Part shown: positions 1 to 7,797 of the stretch, piece after piece | Layout: every line of letters starts with the position of its first letter | How positions within the stretch are numbered: position 1 is the first letter of the stretch | DNA from: Anaerolineae bacterium | GTDB lineage: Bacteria > Chloroflexota > Anaerolineae > Aggregatilineales > UBA2796 | Direction of reading: 5' to 3' | NCBI GenBank assembly: GCA_019637555.1 | Contig: JAHBVK010000042.1 | Span: 1 to 55,286, forward strand | DNA: 55,286 nt | Translations under genes and position numbers: made by a program | Notes under the pieces: model-generated | Databases searched by the model: none | What the model was told of the DNA's origin: nothing | The model's input: only the letters and a program-made list of their open reading frames with translations

Positions 1-96
1 CAGGGTATGGATGCCGCCCACAGCGCCAATCGCTATTGGGCACCGCCCGACGGTCAGGCGAATTTCGTCGGCTTCCGCGTCGCCTGCCCCGCCTAA
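1..96 (+). CDS. C-terminal end of a formylglycine-generating-enzyme-like (SUMF1) protein, partial
   Basis: Frame 1 is open from the window edge to a TAA at 94-96 and encodes 31 residues ending in NRYWAPPDGQANFVGFRVAC plus PA. The combination of an Asn-Arg-Tyr segment with a terminal GFRV(A)C is the usual ending of FGE-sulfatase (SUMF1/DUF323) domains, in which the GFR strand closes the fold. Members either convert a sulfatase cysteine to formylglycine or serve as C-type-lectin-like binding modules on kinases and other proteins. The catalytic part lies outside the window, so neither role can be assigned. The family call rests only on this short tail. Confidence 0.6.
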   Translation, partial: QGMDAAHSANRYWAPPDGQANFVGFRVACPA

Positions 97-116
97 ATGC
101 ACTGACGATAGAACCA

Positions 117-605
117 ATGACGCAAGTAACTTGCATCAATATCTCAGGTTTTAGGCAAGCCTTAAGCTACGGCAAAACCTATGATGTACTAGCCATCGAT
201 CACGCGAAACGTCACGTTAAAATCTCAGGGGACAATAAGCGGGTACGTTGGTATCCGCTTTATCATTTCCAACTTGATGATCCAAACGTGCTTAGAGTCG
301 AAAACATCCACATTGACGACAAAATTGATTCCATGTTCTGCGACTCAATAGAAGTTACGCTTGTGCTCTCAAAAGGCGCTGATCAAACATTCCGGCGTTG
401 GTGTGTTTTCATCACACCAGCGTACTTATACAAACTCATGCACCCCGCTGGTAGCGAACCCGTCATCATCGGGAAGCATGGATTATTTTTACCGCAGCTA
501 ACACCTACGACCATCGAGCAAGCCGTCAAATACTTGGAATTCACCAACTTACTCGAAGAATGTACGCTCCCGCTTGATGACCACAGCGACGTTGATATTG
601 CATAA
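117..605 (+). CDS. Hypothetical protein, 162 aa, possibly immunity-like
   Basis: I do not recognise this family with certainty. The frame is open from 36, but the ATG at 117 is preferred because the upstream codons overlap the end of the preceding gene and give an Arg-rich, low-information stretch. The 162-residue product has no signal peptide or membrane segment. It contains alternating beta-type stretches, a Trp-Cys-Val-Phe segment near residue 95 and a predicted helix near residues 130-150. It ends in an acidic tail. Base composition is near 42% GC on a sampled line, well below most of the window. A small, AT-rich soluble protein beside a DUF5984 gene recalls immunity or anti-toxin neighbourhoods, but that is inference from context only. 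Confidence 0.5.
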   Translation: MTQVTCINISGFRQALSYGKTYDVLAIDHAKRHVKISGDNKRVRWYPLYHFQLDDPNVLRVENIHIDDKIDSMFCDSIEVTLVLSKGADQTFRRWCVFITPAYLYKLMHPAGSEPVIIGKHGLFLPQLTPTTIEQAVKYLEFTNLLEECTLPLDDHSDVDIA

Positions 606-643
606 CCACCTACAATGGCTAGAAATATAGTCTGTAACGATGA

Positions 644-1441
644 TCACTTGGCTTCGATCACCTCAATAGCTGCGCGAATTGCTTCCCAATCGTCGGGCGG
701 TTGGTGCAACGCAGCTTCTAGCGAACGCTCTAGCCACTTTGCTCGATCAACCTGCTCCGCTTTTAGTGACTCAATATCAATGAGGACATCTTTTGGCATA
801 CCATTCGCACTTATTTGATCCACGCGCTGCTGCATCGCTTGTATGAACTGGCTATCAAATGCTCTAACTTCCTCGATAAATTCTTCCACTGTCGCTGACC
901 AGTGACCGACTTGTGCGTCCCAGACCGAGATACTATTCTCCTGATAACGGCGGTTATCCCATTCGATATGAAAGTTAATCCCGTCATTCCAGAACCAGAT
1001 TTTAGGCGACCACTTGAGGTGTGATGTCATCAATCGTCTTCTATATAGCCAGCTACTGGCTTGATCACTGATCTCTATCGCTTCGACATCTTCCCGATCT
1101 TCAACCCAATGTAATACACGCTCACTCCATGCTGACATGCTAGACGCAGCAAACTTTTGCGCGAGGTCTGCGGGCAGCGGATGCAGGCTATCAGGAAGCA
1201 TCTCTATCATATCTTCCCATAGCCGGACGACATTATAGTTAACGTAAACTCGGCAGCTAAGTTTAGCGTTCCGCGTATTGAGGAATTCTTGCCGATAGCG
1301 GAATAGTTCAGCATTAGCCAGATGTAGCCAGTAGCAGCCATCCGTCAAGCCAAACCAGTGTACAGCGAAACCTGTTTCCTGTTGCCAAGGAATGATTTCA
1401 GGGATTGGAAGGAGGCGAAAATTAAATAATGGGGGCGACAT
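644..1441 (-). CDS. DUF5984 family protein
   Basis: The 265-residue product opens with a Leu-Phe-Asn-Phe-Arg-Leu segment, then a Pro-Trp motif and the sequence HWFGLTDGCYWL near residue 28. This opening is characteristic of DUF5984 proteins, which are cytosolic and of unknown function. The middle of the protein has WSPKIWFWNDGINFHIEWDN (about residues 143-162), probably beta strands, and the C-terminal 80 residues are a charged helical region. The gene faces the preceding hypothetical gene convergently (38 bp between stops). It is AT-rich compared with the genes further right. No pathway can be assigned; proteins of this kind are often scattered in accessory regions. Confidence 0.65.
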   Translation of the reverse strand: MSPPLFNFRLLPIPEIIPWQQETGFAVHWFGLTDGCYWLHLANAELFRYRQEFLNTRNAKLSCRVYVNYNVVRLWEDMIEMLPDSLHPLPADLAQKFAASSMSAWSERVLHWVEDREDVEAIEISDQASSWLYRRRLMTSHLKWSPKIWFWNDGINFHIEWDNRRYQENSISVWDAQVGHWSATVEEFIEEVRAFDSQFIQAMQQRVDQISANGMPKDVLIDIESLKAEQVDRAKWLERSLEAALHQPPDDWEAIRAAIEVIEAK

Positions 1442-1589
1442 CTTTCAATGTTTGTTTCCGGTTTCACGCTCATGCTTAACTTCAAGCCATCTTACCCTCC
1501 TCACCAACCACTTTTCAACCTTCATCAAGCGGACTGCCTGTTATTGACCCCTTTTCGGCAAAATAACAGGCAGCCAAAAACTAGAAGTT

Positions 1590-1901
1590 CTAACCGACGA
1601 TCATATTCTCGTCGCAGCGCAGATGGATGCGTTTGGAGGCGTGAGCTATCGCGTCTTCACGGGCTTCCGTGCCCACCGCCGAATCGAGTGCCGCTTGCAA
1701 ATCTTCCATCGTATCGAACCACAGCTCGAATACGCCGTCAAACTCGGTTTCTGCCTGATCCGCCCGCAGGATGTTGATGCGATACTGGCGAATCTTCGGG
1801 AATCGCTTACCGATAGGCGAATGATCCTCCACCGCCCACTTGGCAAACTCCTCGCGGCTCATGCCTTCCTTGCGCTTCATCAATGAGATCAACTTGATCA
1901 T
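1590..1901 (-). CDS. EthD-domain small protein
   Basis: About 103 residues forming a compact alpha/beta (ferredoxin-like, dimeric) domain. The N-terminal MIKLISLMKRKEGMSREEFA and the following WAVEDHSPIG match the EthD family, where the strand is followed by a helix with a conserved His. The ATG at 1901 is preferred to the in-frame TTG at 1913 because an AGAAAGG ribosome-binding sequence lies about 12 bases upstream of it. EthD proteins accompany oxidative ring or ether degradation and are thought to bind or decompose small intermediates. It follows the molybdenum hydroxylase operon on the same strand after a 142-bp gap holding a repeat, so a role in the same catabolic function is plausible but unproven. 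Confidence 0.7.
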   Translation of the reverse strand: MIKLISLMKRKEGMSREEFAKWAVEDHSPIGKRFPKIRQYRINILRADQAETEFDGVFELWFDTMEDLQAALDSAVGTEAREDAIAHASKRIHLRCDENMIVG

Positions 1902-1993
1902 GAACGATTGCAACCTTTCTATCTGCCTTTTGTCTGCTTGATCTGACCAATTTCACTAATTCGATTGTTCTTGACTTGCGGGACATCTGTGGC

Positions 1994-2045
1994 TTGAGTC
2001 CCGCAGAGACTTCGTTCGTTGAGCATGGCAATTTATTGCCGGGTT
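1994..2045. repeat. 53-bp two-hairpin repeat, copy A
   Basis: First of three related intergenic elements (others at about 34015 and 52489). It contains GTCCCGCAGAGAC, then TTCGTTCGTT, then GGCAATTTATTGCC. The second part is a clean inverted repeat, while the first stem has one mismatch in this copy (perfect in the other two). It lies directly after the stop of the minus-strand molybdopterin-subunit gene. It could act as a 3' mRNA-stabilising or terminating structure, or be a mobile REP-like unit. Confidence 0.75.
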
Positions 2046-3045
2046 ATTGGCGAGCTTTCTCCTCCAGCGCCCGCAGCACCTTCTCCGGCGTCACGGGCAG
2101 ATCGGTGATCCACACGCCCACCGCATCGTAGATGGCGTTGACGATGGCGGGGATCGGAGAATTCGCCGTCATTTCGCCCACGCCTTTGACGCCGTAAGGA
2201 CCATTGCTCGACGGATATTCCAGCACCGTGCTCTCAATCTCTGGTATGTCCATTGCCGTCGGGATGATGTAATCGGCGAAGCTACCAGTGTGGTGATCCA
2301 GCGCCGGATAGTAGGGAAACACCGTCTCGGTCAGCGCGTGCGCCATGCCCATCACTGCCCCGCCGATGATCTGACCTTCCACCATCAGCGGATTGATCTG
2401 TCGTCCGACCTCGTAGGCGCTGGCGAGTCTTAACACTTTCACCTCACCCGTCTCGTCATCCACCTCAACATCCGCGACAGTGGTGGCATGCGCCTCCGTC
2501 GAATCGGGATCGCACGCGCCCGTATCAGGATCGACATCGCTTTTCTGCTTCAGGTAGATGCCGCGCCCTGAGATAGTCTTGCCGTACTTGAAATGCGCCG
2601 CCAGCGCCACATTGAACACATTGGTTTTACGGCTCGGCGCACCCTTCACGTACACATCGCCATCGCTGATCACCAAGTCTTCCGGCGCAGCTTCTAGTTC
2701 GTCCGCTGCCACTTCCAGCAGCGCCTTGCGTGCTTCTTCCGCCGCTTGGATCACCGCATTGCCCACGCGATGCGTACCACGACTGGCAAACGTACCCATG
2801 CAGTGCGGCGACGAGTCCGTGTCGCCTGTGTCGATGTGTACCGACTCTAGCGGCACACCGAGCGTCTCTGCCGCAATCTGCGCGATTACCGTCTTTAATC
2901 CCTGCCCTAGATCAGTGCTCGCCAGCTTGACCGAGAATCCGCCCGTTGGCTGGCAGAAGATCAGCGCCTGCGTCGGATCGCCGCCGAGGTTCATGCCAGT
3001 GGGATAGTTCACCGACGCGATGCCGCGTCCTCGATGTTTTGCCAT
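2044..3045 (-). CDS. Molybdopterin hydroxylase, C-terminal Mo subunit (NdhM-like)
   Basis: The 333-residue protein corresponds to the C-terminal half of xanthine-dehydrogenase-type molybdopterin subunits. It has the DLGQGLKTVIAQIAAETLGV segment near residue 46, GTFASRGT near residue 84, and GVKGVGEMT near residue 285, whose Glu is the expected catalytic base next to the Mo centre. It starts at ATG 3045, 12 bases after the stop of the N-terminal half, and has its own purine-rich leader (GAGGTAAAGG). This argues for a separate gene rather than a simple frameshift. In Eubacterium barkeri nicotinate dehydrogenase the Mo subunit is likewise two proteins (NdhL and NdhM) of similar sizes. The substrate here is unknown. 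Confidence 0.8.
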   Translation of the reverse strand: MAKHRGRGIASVNYPTGMNLGGDPTQALIFCQPTGGFSVKLASTDLGQGLKTVIAQIAAETLGVPLESVHIDTGDTDSSPHCMGTFASRGTHRVGNAVIQAAEEARKALLEVAADELEAAPEDLVISDGDVYVKGAPSRKTNVFNVALAAHFKYGKTISGRGIYLKQKSDVDPDTGACDPDSTEAHATTVADVEVDDETGEVKVLRLASAYEVGRQINPLMVEGQIIGGAVMGMAHALTETVFPYYPALDHHTGSFADYIIPTAMDIPEIESTVLEYPSSNGPYGVKGVGEMTANSPIPAIVNAIYDAVGVWITDLPVTPEKVLRALEEKARQ

Positions 3046-3057
3046 AATGCCTTTACC

Positions 3058-4401
3058 TCACCGATGTCCATTGCCAGCGTGATAATCGTCGGAACTCATC
3101 TTCTTCAGGTGATCAGGCAGATCGTGATCGACCAGTTGGGCGGCTGCTTGCAGTGTCTCCACCAGCGTGGCATCCTCGACCACCTTCCGCACCGGACGCA
3201 TCTGCCCATTACGATAGGCATTGATCATCCGTATTTCCCACGAATCGATCCCCAGAGTCCGCGCGATCTTCTCCATTTGTACTTCCAGCGCGAACGATGC
3301 CTCCGTCACGCCGAATCCGCGCATTGCCGAGGCTGGCTGGCGGTTGGTATATACGCAGTAAACATCCACCCACACATTAGGAATGTTGTACGGTCCCGGC
3401 AGATTCGCCATGTGCTTGGTCGCGCCATACGGTGAATGGCGGTGATACGCACCCGCGTCTTGCAGCGAACGCACCTTCCGTGCCACGATCCGCCCGTCGT
3501 TCATCACGCCATCGATGTACTGCATCTTCACGGCGGCGCGTGTCGAGGAGAAGCGCATTTCTTCTTCCCGCGTCCAGCGCCACTTGATCGGACGTCCCGT
3601 TTTGATCGCCGCGATGCAGCAAATTGGCTCGGTGATCACGTCTACCTTACCGCCGAATCCGCCACCAACCGTGCCGCCGACCATCCGCAGCTTGTAATCC
3701 GGCATGTTCAGGATGATGCCCGTATTGTCTTTGGTGAAATACAGCGCCTGCGTGTTGGTGTGGACTGTGAAGCGACCATCCGGCTCCGGTTTGACCACGC
3801 AGGAATGTGTCTCAATCGGCGCGTGCTCAATCGGCGATAGGCTGTAGGTTCCCTCAATGATGTGATCTGCCTGTGCGAATCCGGCTTCCACATCTCCAAA
3901 ACGCAGACGGCGATGCGTCCTACCGTCGTACATGAAGGTGTTGTTGCCCCACTTCTTGATCGCGGGCGCTTCCGGTGAGACCGCGAACTCCACATCCAGC
4001 ACGGGTGTCTGTTCCTCGATTTCCACCTTCACCAGCGCCGCCGCTTCCTGTGCGATTGCTTCCGTCTCCGCCAACACCGCACAGATCGGCTCACCCTCCC
4101 ACATCACTTCCTCGTGCGCGAGTACAGGTTCGTCGTTCGGTTCAACGCCGATCAAGCACAGGATCGTGTACCAGTTATTAGGCACATCCTTCGCTGTGAC
4201 GACGGCAGCCACGCCCGGAAACGCCTCCGCTTTGGAGGTGTCGATGCTGCGGATGATCCCCCGCGCTACCGGACTGCGTACCATCTTCAGCCACAGCATG
4301 TTGGGATAGAAAATGTCATCAATATATTGCGTCTGTCCGGTGACATGCCCGACACCATCCAAACGCTTGACCGATTGCCCGACGATGCCAAGCTGCTTCA
4401 T
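3058..4401 (-). CDS. Molybdopterin hydroxylase, N-terminal Mo subunit (NdhL-like)
   Basis: The 447-residue protein is the N-terminal part of an aldehyde-oxidase/xanthine-dehydrogenase large subunit. It begins MKQLGIVGQSVKRLDGVGHV and shows GGTVGGGFGGK near residue 225, the conserved Mo-cofactor loop, and a later SAMRGFG motif, also typical of Mo hydroxylases. The ATG at 4401 overlaps the TGA of the 2Fe-2S gene (ATGA), indicating translational coupling. It ends 12 bases before the gene for the C-terminal half, so the subunit is encoded in two pieces. The complex would hydroxylate a carbon of an aldehyde, purine or N-heterocycle in the cytoplasm and pass electrons via 2Fe-2S clusters to FAD. 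A frameshift origin cannot be fully excluded. Confidence 0.82.
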   Translation of the reverse strand: MKQLGIVGQSVKRLDGVGHVTGQTQYIDDIFYPNMLWLKMVRSPVARGIIRSIDTSKAEAFPGVAAVVTAKDVPNNWYTILCLIGVEPNDEPVLAHEEVMWEGEPICAVLAETEAIAQEAAALVKVEIEEQTPVLDVEFAVSPEAPAIKKWGNNTFMYDGRTHRRLRFGDVEAGFAQADHIIEGTYSLSPIEHAPIETHSCVVKPEPDGRFTVHTNTQALYFTKDNTGIILNMPDYKLRMVGGTVGGGFGGKVDVITEPICCIAAIKTGRPIKWRWTREEEMRFSSTRAAVKMQYIDGVMNDGRIVARKVRSLQDAGAYHRHSPYGATKHMANLPGPYNIPNVWVDVYCVYTNRQPASAMRGFGVTEASFALEVQMEKIARTLGIDSWEIRMINAYRNGQMRPVRKVVEDATLVETLQAAAQLVDHDLPDHLKKMSSDDYHAGNGHR

Positions 4402-4880
4402 GATTTCGCCCCTTCCATCTGCTGCGCGGCATCTTCTACCGCTTCGAGGATCGGACGGTAGCCGGTGCAGCGACACAAATTGCCGGAGAGTGCTTCCGCG
4501 ATCTCTGCTCGCGTAGGTTGCGGGTTGCGATCCAGCAGCGCCTTCGCCGCCAGAATCATGCCCGATGAGCAGTAGCCACACTGCGCCGCAAAGTGATCGA
4601 AGAACGCCTGCTGCAGCGGATGGAGATGCGCTGGTGTGCCGATGCCTTCCAGCGTGGTCACATCCTGACCTTCTACCAGCGCCACAGGCAGCAAACAGGA
4701 GAGCGTCGGTTCGCCATTTACCAGCACGGTGCAGCTTCCGCAGCCGCCCTGTCCGCAACCCGCTTTGGTAGCGTGAAAATGCAGATGTTCGCGCAATGCC
4801 GTCCGCAGCGTGGTCAATGGCTCAACCGCCAGCGCCGTCGGCTTGCCGTTCAGCGTAAATGAAACGGTAATCGCTTTCAT
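4398..4880 (-). CDS. 2Fe-2S subunit of molybdenum hydroxylase (NdhS/CoxS-like)
   Basis: The 160-residue protein carries both cluster sites of the family. The plant-ferredoxin-type set AGCGQGGCGSC plus a later Cys lies near residues 41-65, and the four-Cys all-helical set (CGYCSSGM near residue 101 and NLCRCTGY near residue 136) follows. Length matches CoxS/NdhS/XdhC small subunits. The start at ATG 4880 is preceded by GGGAGAA. It begins 22 bases after the FAD-subunit gene and overlaps the Mo-subunit start by four bases, fixing the order F-S-L-M. It relays electrons from the Mo centre to FAD. All eight cluster cysteines appear to be present, so the gene looks functional. Confidence 0.92.
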   Translation of the reverse strand: MKAITVSFTLNGKPTALAVEPLTTLRTALREHLHFHATKAGCGQGGCGSCTVLVNGEPTLSCLLPVALVEGQDVTTLEGIGTPAHLHPLQQAFFDHFAAQCGYCSSGMILAAKALLDRNPQPTRAEIAEALSGNLCRCTGYRPILEAVEDAAQQMEGAKS

Positions 4881-4902
4881 AAAAAGGTTCTCCCAAAAAT
4901 TC

Positions 4903-5736
4903 TTATTCCGCCGACATACCCAGCGCCTGCTTGATCGCACGACGAACGTAGACGCCAACCATCTTGCGGCGATACCATTCCGTCGCCAGTGCATCAGTGG
5001 ACGGCGAACATTCACCCATCGCCGCATCGCCCGCCGCATTGATCGCATCGCTGTCCAACGTCGTGCCGATCAACGCCACCTCCGCCTGCCGTGCACGGAT
5101 CGCCTGTGGTGCGGCTGCCCCCAGCGCGATTCGGGCGTCGATACATTTTCCGGCGGCATCAGTGGCGATCCGCACCGCGACAGCGACGACTGACGGCGTG
5201 TTTGCTTCGCGCCGCCCATACTTGATGAACGCACTCTGACCAGCGGTATCAGCCACCTGAACACCGAGCAGCAGTTCGTCAGCGCCGAGATTGCGATTTG
5301 CCAAGAACTGATCTAGCGCCACCTTGCGTCGCGCCTTCGCGCTGCCTATCTCTACTTCTGCGTCGAGTGCCAGCAGCGGCGCACACAGATCGCCGTAGGG
5401 AGCACGGGCGAACAGATTGCCGCCAACGGTCGCCATGTTCCGCACCGCCGGACCACCGATCTCGTGGGCAGCAGCAGCCAGCAGTGGCACATCCGTTAAG
5501 CCGCTGACGGCGGCAATGGTCGTGGTCGCGCCCAGTTCCAGATGCCCGTTGCGGCGGATGCCATCCAAACCAGCCAATCGCAAGCTCATGGCAAGTGTAG
5601 GGAACAACGCGCCATCATTGACCTGTCCCATGATGATCGTGCCGCCTCCCATGATCGTTAGGTCGCTGCCATGTTGCTCCCGTAGACTGAGCGCCTCATC
5701 GACTGAACGCGGGATGAAAAAGTCAGTCGTAGTCAC
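4903..5736 (-). CDS. FAD-binding subunit of molybdenum hydroxylase (NdhF/CoxM-like)
   Basis: The 277-residue protein starts at GTG 5736 behind a strong GGAGGTGGAG sequence. The N-terminal FFIPRSVDEAL segment is followed by IMGGGTIIMGQV near residue 28, the FAD pyrophosphate-binding loop. A second FAD motif, TVGGNLFARAPYGDL, lies near residue 103. This is the FAD_binding_5 plus CO_deh_flav_C arrangement of CoxM, XdhB and NdhF. It oxidises the iron-sulphur subunit and passes electrons to an external acceptor. It is the second gene of the operon after the cyclase gene (46 bp upstream) and precedes the 2Fe-2S gene. Confidence 0.9.
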   Translation of the reverse strand: MTTTDFFIPRSVDEALSLREQHGSDLTIMGGGTIIMGQVNDGALFPTLAMSLRLAGLDGIRRNGHLELGATTTIAAVSGLTDVPLLAAAAHEIGGPAVRNMATVGGNLFARAPYGDLCAPLLALDAEVEIGSAKARRKVALDQFLANRNLGADELLLGVQVADTAGQSAFIKYGRREANTPSVVAVAVRIATDAAGKCIDARIALGAAAPQAIRARQAEVALIGTTLDSDAINAAGDAAMGECSPSTDALATEWYRRKMVGVYVRRAIKQALGMSAE

Positions 5737-5781
5737 ATCTCCACCTCCCTCAAAAACGAAAAGAAATGCTAAGTTTTGCTA

Positions 5782-6456
5782 TCAGTCTTCCAGAACGGCG
5801 AAGAATCTCGCTGGCGAGCCTTCCGCGCCTGTCATCTTGATGCATGGCGCAAAGAATTGAAAATGCGTATCTACTGGCAGCGCCGAAAGGTTCGTCATCT
5901 GCTGCATCAGGATCGCGCCATTTTCTAGGATGATCTTGTGGATGATGAATTCTTCAGAGGTGAAATTTGGCAGGCGGGCGCAGTACTCGCTGAAGCAGTC
6001 GAAGCCTATCGCCTTGACGCCCTTCTCTAGTACCAGCCATTGTGCCGCTTCGGGAGCGCAGTACGGAGAATGAAGATAGTAATCGGGGAAGTTGCCCCAC
6101 ATCTTCTCCGTCCAGTCTGTACGCACCAGCACGATGTCGCCCTTGCGGACGTGGTTAGCACGCTGCTGCACTGCTTCCAACGAGATCGGCTCATCGCGTT
6201 GAAGATGGCTCATGTCGATCACGACTGCCTCGCCGCATATCCGATCCAGCGAGACATCCGCAGCCGTTTCGCCGCCATCTTGCACATGTGCCGTGAAATC
6301 CACGTGTGATCCGGTGTGCAACACCATGTCTACCGATGAGGCACGCCAGTAGCCGGGACCACGATAGTTCGTTGTCAGCGTCAGGCGTTTGTTGACGGAG
6401 GGGGGACTAAGCGTTTCTGGACCAATAGTGACGGTCAAATCAATAAGGCGAGTCAT
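5782..6456 (-). CDS. Cyclase-family metal-dependent hydrolase (kynurenine formamidase-like)
   Basis: About 224 residues. The HTGSHVDFTAHV segment near residue 50 is the metal-binding signature of the cyclase family (HxGTHxDxPxH), which includes kynurenine formamidase KynB and isatin hydrolase. These enzymes hydrolyse amide or lactam bonds using Mn or Zn. Here the usual Pro before the last His is Thr-Ala, a small deviation. The start at ATG 6456 is chosen over upstream codons because AGAAGAGAA precedes it. It is the first gene of the molybdenum-hydroxylase operon, so a combined hydroxylation and ring- or amide-opening route for an N-heterocycle is a reasonable inference. The actual substrate is unknown. 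Confidence 0.8.
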   Translation of the reverse strand: MTRLIDLTVTIGPETLSPPSVNKRLTLTTNYRGPGYWRASSVDMVLHTGSHVDFTAHVQDGGETAADVSLDRICGEAVVIDMSHLQRDEPISLEAVQQRANHVRKGDIVLVRTDWTEKMWGNFPDYYLHSPYCAPEAAQWLVLEKGVKAIGFDCFSEYCARLPNFTSEEFIIHKIILENGAILMQQMTNLSALPVDTHFQFFAPCIKMTGAEGSPARFFAVLED

Positions 6457-6497
6457 AAGAAATTCTCTTCTAAGAAAGAGGACGTTAAGTACCAAAA

Positions 6498-6657
6498 TTC
6501 ACTAACAGTGAAAAAAGTTAAGTGAAAGTGAATATCGGTAGTATAGTGAGGATAGCAATAGCAGTCAAGCAAGTTGTTTGGAGAATCGGGCGCTGCTGGC
6601 TATAGTTGCCAAGTTGCAATTGCCTTACCTTAATATGTTTACTTTCACTCACGTGAT
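6498..6657. promoter_or_regulatory. Divergent promoter region with TTCACT/AGTGAA repeats
   Basis: Between the cyclase operon (minus) and the XRE-cupin regulator (plus) there is an inverted repeat TTCACTAACAGTGAA at 6498-6512. A direct pair AGTGAAAGTGAA lies at 6521-6532, and a third imperfect site TTCACTCACGTGA at 6644-6656, just upstream of the regulator. Repeated half-sites at both ends of a divergent promoter are what an autoregulating helix-turn-helix repressor normally leaves. The region is AT-rich. Binding by the adjacent regulator is inference. Confidence 0.6.
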
Positions 6658-6687
6658 GAAGCAGCTTGATGAAGCAGATAGATAACG

Positions 6688-7302
6688 ATGACCGCGCCAA
6701 CTCCCATCGCTAACGACAACGACGCCACTCCCATCGGGCAGCTAATTCGCAAGCGCAGATTGGAACTCGGTCTAGCGCAGATCGAATTGGCGCGCCGTAT
6801 CGACAAGTCACCGAGTTACGTCTCCTCGCTGGAAAGCGGTAAGATCGCCCCTTCACTGACCACCCTGCGGCATATTGCGGCAGCGCTGGAAACAGTATTA
6901 GGCTATTTCTTCACGCAGCCATCATTGAATTCAAATCATGGCGCGGACGAAGTTGATCGGCTGCGGATCGTTCATCCTGCTACGCGCAAAATGCTGGTCG
7001 ATCCGAACCGTCACAATGTGCGTTGGGAACTACTCTCACCGGATTTACAGCGTCAGATGGAAGTAGTGCAGATGACCATGGAACCCGGCGCGGTGGTCGG
7101 CGAGGAAGAATGGCTAATCCACGCTGGTGAGGAATGCGGGATTGTGCTGGAAGGTCGTTTGCAGGTCGAATTTCTGCACGAAACGTACACGCTGGAACGT
7201 GGCGACAGTCTCTATTTCCCTAGTACGCAGCCGCATCGAATCCGCAACATTCACGACCAGGCGACGACGGCAATTTGGGTAATCACCCCGCCGTCGTGGT
7301 GA
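6688..7302 (+). CDS. XRE-family HTH plus cupin transcriptional regulator
   Basis: The 204-residue protein has an N-terminal XRE helix-turn-helix (residues about 15-75) with IRKRRLELGLAQIELARRI and SPSYVSSLESGKIAPSLTTL, then a linker, then a C-terminal cupin barrel (about 115-200). The cupin has metal-type features such as EEWLIHAGEECGIVLEG and a PHRIRN strand. This is the HTH-cupin_2 architecture of small-molecule-sensing regulators such as PuuR. The gene diverges from the molybdenum-hydroxylase operon and shares with it a region of TTCACT/AGTGAA repeats, so it probably senses a substrate or product of that pathway and controls both transcripts. Confidence 0.85.
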   Translation: MTAPTPIANDNDATPIGQLIRKRRLELGLAQIELARRIDKSPSYVSSLESGKIAPSLTTLRHIAAALETVLGYFFTQPSLNSNHGADEVDRLRIVHPATRKMLVDPNRHNVRWELLSPDLQRQMEVVQMTMEPGAVVGEEEWLIHAGEECGIVLEGRLQVEFLHETYTLERGDSLYFPSTQPHRIRNIHDQATTAIWVITPPSW

Positions 7303-7372
7303 GCGATTGCACCTAAAATTACCTCTTGCCAACGGATGCAGCATCGGCTATACTCTCATCCAATCGAGATAT

Positions 7373-7444
<72 letters not shown>

Positions 7445-7452
7445 CAGTTCAG

Positions 7453-7479
7453 AAACCCAGTCAACGACTGGGTTTTTGT
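7453..7479 (+). terminator. Intrinsic terminator after tRNA-Gly
   Basis: AAACCCAGTC, a three-base loop and GACTGGGTTT form a 10-bp stem, followed by a T-rich stretch (TTGTT). It starts nine bases after the tRNA and so ends a monocistronic tRNA transcript. Confidence 0.85.
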
Positions 7480-7797
7480 TTGCCTCGCCACTGTCATCCC
7501 CGGCAACAATAGCCCGAAGTGCTATTCAGTGACTATCGAAAACTCCTCGAGCAGTGCCGATAACAGCTTGACATTCCTCGTCCTTATGCGATGTGGTATT
7601 ATCTCCGCGCCATCGGATCACAGCTTTATTTACCTATTTACTGCCTGTATTGCTATGGGCAGTGACCAACGAGAGATGCAAAGGTCTACAAATCCGCGCG
7701 GATAGGATTCGTTCCACTTTGTACCCTGTACCTCGGCGTGTGAGCATAACTGTGGTTGCTCGTTGTTAGATTTGCTTGAAATTATTGAGGATGCTAT
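7480..7797. other. Intergenic region upstream of mtnK
   Basis: About 318 bp with no convincing gene. It holds one small hairpin (ACTGCC/GGCAGT, 7640-7663). TTGACA at 7568 has no well-spaced -10 partner that I can see. No SAM-box hallmarks are evident although mtnK is often SAM-riboswitch controlled elsewhere. A GAGG sequence precedes the mtnK start. Confidence 0.4.

Noticed and set aside
3046..3057. Frameshift as the explanation for the split Mo subunit
   Set aside because: The second half has its own ATG and purine-rich leader, and the order and sizes match a known naturally split enzyme. I favour two genes, though a fused ancestor is possible.
6518..6700. A 60-codon minus-strand frame in the regulator promoter region
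   Set aside because: It overlaps the TTCACT/AGTGAA sites and the regulator start, has no ribosome-binding sequence that I can see, and resembles no family.
7568..7600. TTGACA with TATTAT as a sigma-70 promoter
   Set aside because: The spacing is 23 bases, too long for a standard promoter.
7480..7797. Possible SAM riboswitch ahead of mtnK
   Set aside because: I could not find the conserved S-box stem elements or an adjoining terminator, only one small hairpin.
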